Assembly: GCA_964384345.1 (NCBI GenBank) | Contig: CAYLKD010000017.1 | Location: 1 to 11,479 of the forward strand | Reading direction: 5' to 3' | DNA length: 11,479 nt | From: JASLCR01 sp964384345 | GTDB taxonomy: Bacteria > Patescibacteriota > Saccharimonadia > Saccharimonadales > Saccharimonadaceae | Shown: positions 6,519 through 11,479 of the stretch, in pieces | How the letters are laid out: every line of letters starts with the position of its first letter | Numbering within the stretch: position 1 is the stretch's first letter | Made by a program: the position numbers and the translations under genes | Notes under the pieces: model-generated | Database searches by the model: none | What the model saw: only the letters and a program-made list of their open reading frames with translations | Told to the model about the DNA's origin: nothing

Positions 6519-6908
6519 TTATTTTCGTGGGGTTGTAATATTTGGTGCTTGGCCGTAATACGGCAAAATTAACTCGTCATCTCTTCCATTATTCAGTTCC
6601 TTTAGAGCGTCCATTTTCCAGTTTTCGCCAGTTGTGCCAACAATTGGTAGATGAAGTGTATCTGCTATGGTGTTCATTACGCTCGCTCCAATACGTAGAC
6701 CCGTAAAGCTACCCGGTCCAAGAAAGACACCAATACCAGTCAGATTGCTCCATGTGAGCGAGTTGTTTGAAAGTACATCTTCGAGATGTGTTAGGAGTTC
6801 GTCGGCAAGCATTCTGTCGGCTTGCCACTGCTCGTAATATACCTCTTGCGCATCATCAAAGATGGCGATATCACAAAGTCCAGTTGACGTATTGATGCAC
6901 AAAATCAT
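6519..6908 (-). CDS. tsaB: TsaB, t6A-modification scaffold protein (short form)
   Basis: A 129-residue protein related to the N-terminal ASKHA lobe of TsaB. It opens with MILCINTSTG, then has ELLTHLEDVL (37-46) and the family signature GPGSFTGLRIG (64-74), followed by ADTLHLPIVG. TsaB pairs with TsaD and TsaE to put threonylcarbamoyl on A37 of ANN-decoding tRNAs. Usual TsaB is about 220-230 residues, so nearly all of the second lobe is missing. Yet the ending ILPYYGQAPNITTPRK looks like a genuine family C-terminus (a P-Y---P-IT-PK type tail) rather than a random truncation, and no remnant of the second lobe is evident after the TAA. The ATG overlaps the tsaE TGA by 4 bases. I judge it a functional minimal form, not a pseudogene. 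Confidence 0.88.
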   Translation of the reverse strand: MILCINTSTGLCDIAIFDDAQEVYYEQWQADRMLADELLTHLEDVLSNNSLTWSNLTGIGVFLGPGSFTGLRIGASVMNTIADTLHLPIVGTTGENWKMDALKELNNGRDDELILPYYGQAPNITTPRK

Positions 6909-7363
6909 ACTGACGCAAGCACTTTCGCACTTATAAGTCCGCCAGAAGAGACTGTTATCTGTCTGGTATCTTCGGTATCCGGTTCGATAGCAATCGTCAA
7001 ACGATCTGCTGGTAAAATTCCTTCCACAATATCAGCCCATTCAATGACTGTCACGCAGCGAGCATCGTGAAGTGTTTCATTGAGTTCGTCAGCCATAACA
7101 CCAGGATCGGCAAGACGATAAAAGTCGTAATGCGCGAGAACCAGGCCTGCCGGTGTTTCGTAGCGGTTACTGATCGTAAAGGTCGGACTATGCACAATTT
7201 CCTGTATACCCATCGCGGCAGCGATGGCTTTTGTTAATGTGGTTTTGCCAGCGCCGACATCTCCTATCAGTTCAATGAGCAACCCGCCGACAACCTGCGA
7301 AGCAATAGCGGCTCCAAAAGCTTCTAATTGAGACTGCGTATAGTGATCATAGCGTTGTGGCAT
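6905..7363 (-). CDS. tsaE: TsaE, t6A-modification P-loop ATPase
   Basis: A 152-residue protein with the complete TsaE motif set. These are the Walker A loop GDVGAGKTTLTKA (34-46), switch-like SPTFTISNRYE (59-69), HYDFYRL (78-84) and VIEWAD (106-111). It hydrolyses ATP to reset the TsaB-TsaD complex during tRNA N6-threonylcarbamoyladenosine synthesis. The length is normal. Its TGA overlaps the tsaB ATG by ATGA, so the two are co-translated. TsaD and TsaC are not in the window. It is the first gene of the minus-strand unit and has an extended -10 (TGGTATACT) 11 bases before its ATG with no Shine-Dalgarno. Confidence 0.95.
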   Translation of the reverse strand: MPQRYDHYTQSQLEAFGAAIASQVVGGLLIELIGDVGAGKTTLTKAIAAAMGIQEIVHSPTFTISNRYETPAGLVLAHYDFYRLADPGVMADELNETLHDARCVTVIEWADIVEGILPADRLTIAIEPDTEDTRQITVSSGGLISAKVLASV

Positions 7364-7374
7364 AGAATACTAGT

Positions 7375-7383
7375 AGTATACCA
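7375..7383 (-). promoter_or_regulatory. Extended -10 promoter of tsaE-tsaB
   Basis: Minus strand TGGTATACT (TGn plus TATACT) ends 11 bases before the tsaE ATG. Expected transcription start leaves a leader of about 4 bases, with no SD. Divergent from pilB. Confidence 0.55.
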
Positions 7384-7434
7384 GCTTATTTTATGACTTT
7401 ATACGGGAGTGACGAGTCTAGTATATGCAGGTCG

Positions 7435-7447
7435 TATAGTCTATAGT
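7435..7447 (+). promoter_or_regulatory. Candidate pilB operon -10 boxes
   Basis: Two TATAGT copies (7435-7440 and 7442-7447) lie 20 and 13 bases before the pilB ATG. No Shine-Dalgarno is visible upstream of pilB and no good -35 exists. Either box would give a short leader. Tentative. Confidence 0.3.
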
Positions 7448-7460
7448 TATCGTAAGCATT

Positions 7461-9239
7461 ATGCGAATAGCTGATAGTACACTGGTCAAGATTCTCAAAG
7501 AGGGTGGGATAGCCTCCGATGAGCAAATAGAAGCACTCAAAGAAGAAGCTGCTCGTTCAAAACGCCCTCTACTAGATATCACTATCGACAAACAAATTGT
7601 TTCAGTCGCTGACCTTACGATGGCATATTCGAAATACACTGGTATTCCGTTTGTGGAGCTGAACCCGTCTGACATACCGGCTGAAGTGTTCAACAAAATA
7701 CCTGGTCGCATTGCACGTCAATATAAAGCAATTTTGTTTAAGATGGACGAAGACGAAACATTGCATCTTGCGATGGATGATCCAGATGACGTTCAAGCAG
7801 TCAATTTCATTGAAAAAGAAATTGGCAATAATGTAAAATTATATGTTGCGACGCGTGAAAATATTCTTGCTTGTTTACAAAACTACGAAGGTGACGTCAA
7901 CGAAAAACTCAATGACGTTATTGATATCCAGCGTGAAGACGATGCATCAAATCAAAATGTATCTGACTCTGATATTGCAGAAGACTCTCCGATAGCGCAA
8001 ACAATTAATTTATTACTCGAATACGCAATACGTTCGAGTGCAAGCGATATTCACATTGAACCGCGTGAGGAATACGTCCAAATTCGATACCGTATTGACG
8101 GCGTACTCCAAGAAGTAAACCGACTGCCACGTAATGTTATCGGTGCATTGACCAGTCGTATTAAAATTCTTGCTAATCTGAAAATCGACGAGCGACGAGT
8201 CCCTCAAGATGGTCGCTTTAAGATAAAAGTTGCTGGCAAGCAGTACGCACTGCGCGTAAGTACGCTACCGGTAGCCGATGGCGAAAAAGTGGTTATGCGT
8301 ATTTTGAACGAGTCAAATCAAGCAATAACATTGCAGGATCTAGGGTATTGGGGACGTTCACTGAAAGTGCTGACAAATGCCCTCACCGAAGCTAATGGAA
8401 TGGTGCTCATTACTGGTCCGACTGGCTCTGGTAAATCTACCAGTCTGTTTAGTATCTTAACAATCCTTAACACGCCAAGCGTCAACATCTCGACGATCGA
8501 AGACCCAGTCGAATATAAGGTGCCAGGGGTGAATCAAACTCAGACAAACGCGAAGGCCGGTATGACATTTGCGTCGGGGCTGCGCGCATTACTACGTCAA
8601 GATCCAAACATTATCATGGTTGGAGAGATCCGTGATGGTGAAACTGCTAACCTCGGTGTGCAGGCGGCACTAACTGGTCACCTTGTCTTCTCGACGTTGC
8701 ACACAAATAACGCCGCGACGTGTCTGCCACGTTTACTTGATATGGGTATCGAGCCATTTCTTATTGCAAGTACGGTACGCGCTATTGTCGGTCAACGACT
8801 TGTACGTAAATTATGTACAACCTGTCGAGTGAATTACGTTCCCGATGACACCGAGTTAAAAGCACTCAATGAGACATTTAGTATTGATGCAAAAAAGATG
8901 GCAATATTGCATAAACTCGATCAAGAAGCGATCAGCGAAGAAGTAGGCGGTAATACTCCACTTGGTAGTACCGAACAGGCCATATCTGGACTTTGGAAAG
9001 CCGCTAAGGACGGATGCGATGATTGTCATAAGACAGGCTTTCGCGGACGAATCGGTATTTATGAGGTATTAGATAACAGTATCCCTGTACAAAAGCTCAT
9101 CATGGCAAATGCTACAAGTGCACAAATTCAAGACGAAGCAATTGTCGAAGGGATGAATACTATGCAAATCGATGGTTTAGTGAAATCACTTCGTGGTCTT
9201 ACAACAGTTGAAGAAGTATTGAGAGCGACTAAGGAATAG
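7461..9239 (+). CDS. pilB: PilB, type IV pilus assembly ATPase
   Basis: A 592-residue secretion/pilus-extension ATPase. It has an N-terminal MshEN/T2SSE_N-type domain (about 1-140), an acidic linker (about 141-178), the N2 domain with SASDIHIEPRE (193-203) and IRYRIDGVL (208-216), then the RecA-like core. The core shows Walker A GPTGSGKS (319-326), Asp box TIEDPVEY (345-352), Walker B IIMVGEIRD (384-392) and His box LTGHLVFSTLHTN (404-416). A zinc-type tetracysteine follows, Cys452/Cys455 and Cys519/Cys522, ending in GFRGRIGIYEVL (526-537). It is a cytoplasmic hexamer driving pilin assembly through PilC. The ARLLRQDP-type segment and the CxxC pairs favour PilB over the retraction ATPase PilT. 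It leads a pilB-pilC-pilM order; pilC starts 4 bases after its stop. Confidence 0.96.
   Translation: MRIADSTLVKILKEGGIASDEQIEALKEEAARSKRPLLDITIDKQIVSVADLTMAYSKYTGIPFVELNPSDIPAEVFNKIPGRIARQYKAILFKMDEDETLHLAMDDPDDVQAVNFIEKEIGNNVKLYVATRENILACLQNYEGDVNEKLNDVIDIQREDDASNQNVSDSDIAEDSPIAQTINLLLEYAIRSSASDIHIEPREEYVQIRYRIDGVLQEVNRLPRNVIGALTSRIKILANLKIDERRVPQDGRFKIKVAGKQYALRVSTLPVADGEKVVMRILNESNQAITLQDLGYWGRSLKVLTNALTEANGMVLITGPTGSGKSTSLFSILTILNTPSVNISTIEDPVEYKVPGVNQTQTNAKAGMTFASGLRALLRQDPNIIMVGEIRDGETANLGVQAALTGHLVFSTLHTNNAATCLPRLLDMGIEPFLIASTVRAIVGQRLVRKLCTTCRVNYVPDDTELKALNETFSIDAKKMAILHKLDQEAISEEVGGNTPLGSTEQAISGLWKAAKDGCDDCHKTGFRGRIGIYEVLDNSIPVQKLIMANATSAQIQDEAIVEGMNTMQIDGLVKSLRGLTTVEEVLRATKE
9231..9235 (+). 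promoter_or_regulatory. Shine-Dalgarno of pilC
   Basis: AAGGA within the last pilB codons is 8 bases before the pilC ATG at 9244, supporting that start and co-translation. Confidence 0.65.
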
Positions 9240-9243
9240 TACG

Positions 9244-10461
9244 ATGACACGTTTTAGTTATAATGCAACAACACAGCAAGGCAAGCGTACATTTGGTGTC
9301 GTTGAAGCAAAAGACCGCGAAGCTGCGCTCGATCTAATTTTGCAGCGTGGCCTCAAGCCGATCATTATCAAAGAAGCAGCCGGTAACAAAAAAGGATTTT
9401 CACTCGGTGGCAATAAAGTAAAATCTGATTATATCGTTATTTTTACTCGTGAGCTTAGTGCGATGGTAAGTGCTGGCGTACCCTTACTCCGATCACTGAC
9501 GTCACTCGCAAACCATACCGAAAGCGCCACACTTCGCAAGATACTCGAAGAAGTTACAAAAGATATTGAAGGCGGTGCAGCACTTGGCGACGCACTCGGT
9601 AAGCACCCGACAGTATTTAGTGCTGTGTATGTCAACATGGTACGTGCAGGTGAAGCTGCCGGTATTTTAGATGATATTTTGAAACGATTAGCGACACAAC
9701 AAGAAAAGAACGCAACTATGCGCAAAAAAATCAAAAGTGCTATGACGTATCCTATGGTACTTATTGGTATTACGTTTTTGGCATTTTTTGGGCTTATGCT
9801 TTTTGTCATTCCTCAAATTGGAAAAATTGTCCAAGACCTCGGTGGCCCTGATGCGAAATTACCTGGGTTAACCGTGTTCATGTTAGCGCTTAGTCATTAT
9901 ATGGTTGCCTTCTGGTACTTATTGATCCCAGGAATCTTTGGTAGTATCTTTGCTGTGCTCAGGTTCATACGGACACCCAAAGGTAAGATTGCTCTTGATA
10001 CCCTCTCGCTCAAAATACCTGGCATTAAGAGCATCGTGATGAAAGTAGCCGTGGCACGATTTGCTAGAACTTTTTCTGCTCTCATTGGCGCTGGGGTTGC
10101 GGTACTCGAAGCGCTCGAAGTCACCGCCCATGCTGTTGGTAATTCTTTATACGAAAAAGCAATTCTTGATGCAGCAAATGAAGTAAAAAATGGCTCAACA
10201 CTTTCATCAATTATCGAAAAAAGCCCGCTCTTTCCTGCGATCGTTCCGCAGATGCTTTCTGTTGGTGAAGAGACCGGGCAAACCGATACGGTTCTCGTTA
10301 AAGTTGCCGACTTTTACGAAGAAGAAGTTGATGTAGCTATTGAAGGACTGAGCTCTATTATCGAACCAGTCATGATTGTTTTCATGGGTGGAATGGTAGG
10401 AGTTATTGCTGCAAGCGTAATGCTCCCAATCGCAAATCTATCGCAGAATATAAAATCATAG
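9244..10461 (+). CDS. pilC: PilC, type IV pilus inner-membrane platform protein
   Basis: A 405-residue PilC/GspF family protein. The N-terminal FSYNATTQQGK segment and basic region (1-60) are typical. Two repeated T2SSF (PF00482) domains follow at about 65-190 (FTRELSAMVSAGVPLLRSL, 67-85) and about 270-395 (FARTFSALIGAGVAVLEALE, 273-292). Membrane helices are at about 170-192, 218-241 and 375-398, the normal three-helix topology. VRAGEAAGILDDILKRLA and VGEETGQTDTVLVKVADFYEEEV are the conserved parts following each core. PilC sits in the membrane at the centre of the assembly machine and is turned by PilB to add pilins. It is intact and of normal length. Confidence 0.96.
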   Translation: MTRFSYNATTQQGKRTFGVVEAKDREAALDLILQRGLKPIIIKEAAGNKKGFSLGGNKVKSDYIVIFTRELSAMVSAGVPLLRSLTSLANHTESATLRKILEEVTKDIEGGAALGDALGKHPTVFSAVYVNMVRAGEAAGILDDILKRLATQQEKNATMRKKIKSAMTYPMVLIGITFLAFFGLMLFVIPQIGKIVQDLGGPDAKLPGLTVFMLALSHYMVAFWYLLIPGIFGSIFAVLRFIRTPKGKIALDTLSLKIPGIKSIVMKVAVARFARTFSALIGAGVAVLEALEVTAHAVGNSLYEKAILDAANEVKNGSTLSSIIEKSPLFPAIVPQMLSVGEETGQTDTVLVKVADFYEEEVDVAIEGLSSIIEPVMIVFMGGMVGVIAASVMLPIANLSQNIKS

Positions 10462-10481
10462 AAATTAACCATCTGCTACTG

Positions 10482-10487
10482 TATACT
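10482..10487 (+). promoter_or_regulatory. Possible internal -10 before pilM
   Basis: TATACT preceded by TG lies in the 58-base gap between pilC and pilM, about 32 bases before the GTG. No -35 is evident. It may give extra transcription of pilM and genes beyond the window. Confidence 0.25.
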
Positions 10488-10519
10488 AAGCATAAGAATA
10501 ATCAGTGGGCAAAGAGTTA

Positions 10520-11479
10520 GTGGCTAAACTATATTATAAAGACAAACCTGTAATCGGTCTCGATATGAGTCTCACCGGCATCAAGTTGATGGCAGTGAAT
10601 CCAAAAAAATGGACTGTGTATTGTTACAGTTCAATTGATCTTGATCCAGCTAAAGTTCAGGAAGCACTTGATGGTAAAGATGGTAGTTACCTCGTCGAGA
10701 ATCTACGGGCCCTACTCACAAAAAACCTTATCGGTACCTTACCGAGTAATCATGCTGTCATTAGTATCCCGACAAATCGAACATACACGAGAACATTCAC
10801 CATTCCGATTGATGCTGGAAAGCACTTAAAAGAAGCAGTAGAGCTTGAAATTGATCAGTACATTCCCCTTCCAAGTGACGCGCTTTATATCGATTATGAA
10901 GTTATTGAACAAACAGATACAGCAATAACAATTTCTTTGTATGCCGCCCCACGTGTGCTTGTCGATAGATGCGTTGATGTAGCTCAAGAAGCTGGGCTTC
11001 GAGTTTGTCTCGTTGAACCCGGCATTAGTGCGGTTGCACGCTTACTCAAACGCACGGAGAGCGGTGATCTACCGACAGTCATCATAGACATCGGTCCAGC
11101 TGCAACAGACATCGCGGTATTGGATGGCTCCATCAGAGTCACAGGTGGTGTAATAGTCGGCGGCAACACCTTTACGCTAGATATTGCTAAAAAGCTTAAA
11201 GTGCCGCTTGAAACCGCACACCAAATGAAGATCCTGAATGGACTTAGCGCTGGCCCTCGGCAGCAAAAGCTCAAAACTGCTCTAACACCTAGTATTGAAC
11301 GTATCCTCGTAGAAACGCGCAAGGTGATACGCTACTACAATGAGCGCATCGAGGATAGGCGCAAGATAGAACAGGTGCTCGTTGTTGGTGCTGGAAGTAA
11401 TGTCCCCGGTATTGGAGAGTACTTCACAGATTCACTCGTGATGGCTGCACGAGTAGCAAGTCCATGGCAGCAATTGAAT
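10520..11479 (+). CDS. pilM: PilM, actin-like type IV pilus assembly protein (partial, runs off right edge)
   Basis: A frame opening with GTG at 10520 stays open for 320 codons to the window end. It has the ASKHA/FtsA-like plan of PilM: phosphate-1 segment VIGLDMSLTGIKLMAV (11-26), the hallmark ELEIDQYIPLP (108-118), phosphate-2 segment VIIDIGPAATDIAVLDG (187-203), GGVIVGGNTFT (209-219) and adenosine segment VLVVGAGSNVPGIGEYF (286-302). PilM forms a cytoplasmic ring that binds the PilN tail and ATP. The usual length is about 350, so about 30 residues lie outside. The next possible ATG (10565) would remove the phosphate-1 motif, so GTG is preferred. No good SD; AAAGAG is only 3 bases away. MS replaces the more usual IG in the phosphate-1 loop. 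Confidence 0.92.
   Translation, partial: MAKLYYKDKPVIGLDMSLTGIKLMAVNPKKWTVYCYSSIDLDPAKVQEALDGKDGSYLVENLRALLTKNLIGTLPSNHAVISIPTNRTYTRTFTIPIDAGKHLKEAVELEIDQYIPLPSDALYIDYEVIEQTDTAITISLYAAPRVLVDRCVDVAQEAGLRVCLVEPGISAVARLLKRTESGDLPTVIIDIGPAATDIAVLDGSIRVTGGVIVGGNTFTLDIAKKLKVPLETAHQMKILNGLSAGPRQQKLKTALTPSIERILVETRKVIRYYNERIEDRRKIEQVLVVGAGSNVPGIGEYFTDSLVMAARVASPWQQLN

Noticed and set aside
6519..6908. tsaB as a truncated pseudogene
   Set aside because: The protein ends with a family-like tail, overlaps tsaE cleanly, and no remnant of the second lobe is apparent after the stop.
9429..9809. 126-codon minus-strand open frame inside pilC
   Set aside because: Fully antisense to a well-conserved pilC; Ser-rich shadow with no family signal.
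10984..11322. 112-codon minus-strand open frame
   Set aside because: Antisense to pilM, which has all its motifs in the plus frame.
1..11479. CRISPR array, insertion sequence, prophage or defence genes
   Set aside because: No direct-repeat series, transposase-like frame, terminal inverted repeats or phage/defence domains were seen on either strand.
1..11479. Alternative genetic code (UGA as Gly) as in some CPR lineages
   Set aside because: TGA serves as the stop of murT and tsaE at their usual ends and never interrupts a conserved domain; Gly codons in all motifs are GGN.

Overview
The window looks like chromosomal core genome from a Candidate Phyla Radiation bacterium, most likely Candidatus Saccharibacteria (TM7). 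This rests on recognised protein families and gene style, not on a database search. The supporting signs are a MurT/GatD pair, a very short TsaB, an RNase Y gene, a PilB-PilC-PilM type IV pilus cluster, compact spacing, moderately AT-rich DNA and ordinary use of TAA, TAG and TGA as stops. The use of TGA as a stop argues against the UGA-recoded Gracilibacteria/Absconditabacteria.

Left part (1-3582): the last 35 codons of murT overlap gatD by ATGA. Together they encode the enzyme that amidates D-glutamate in lipid II. Next is an OpgC-like membrane acyltransferase. It converges on a GT-C (family 39-like) membrane glycosyltransferase so tightly that the two stop codons share a CTAG palindrome. 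This block is about building and decorating the cell surface.

Middle (3583-4867): a tRNA-Pro(UGG) gene followed by a strong hairpin terminator, then a small flavin-type split-barrel protein (pyridoxamine-phosphate-oxidase-like) coupled to a four-helix membrane protein of unknown function. The tRNA has A at position 19 and U at position 56, a paired substitution of the nearly universal G19-C56 elbow contact.

Minus-strand block (4873-7363): tsaE and tsaB (tRNA t6A modification, ATGA overlap), then after a 155-base gap rny (RNase Y, membrane-anchored mRNA decay nuclease). TsaB is only 129 residues but ends like a complete protein.

Right part (7461-11479): pilB (assembly ATPase), pilC (inner-membrane platform) and pilM (actin-like cytoplasmic ring protein, cut by the window edge). 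These form a plus-strand pilus operon divergent from tsaE. In Saccharibacteria such pili are associated with surface motility and host attachment.

Several unit-leading genes (944, 3825, 7363) have a TATAAT/TATACT box only 8-11 bases before ATG and no Shine-Dalgarno. Several others (gatD, pilC, rny, the glycosyltransferase) have a clear SD. That suggests leaderless or near-leaderless first genes. No mobile element, CRISPR array or phage gene is visible, and I do not see a wholly new multi-gene system. The most unusual details are the tRNA elbow, the leaderless promoter pattern and the minimal TsaB.
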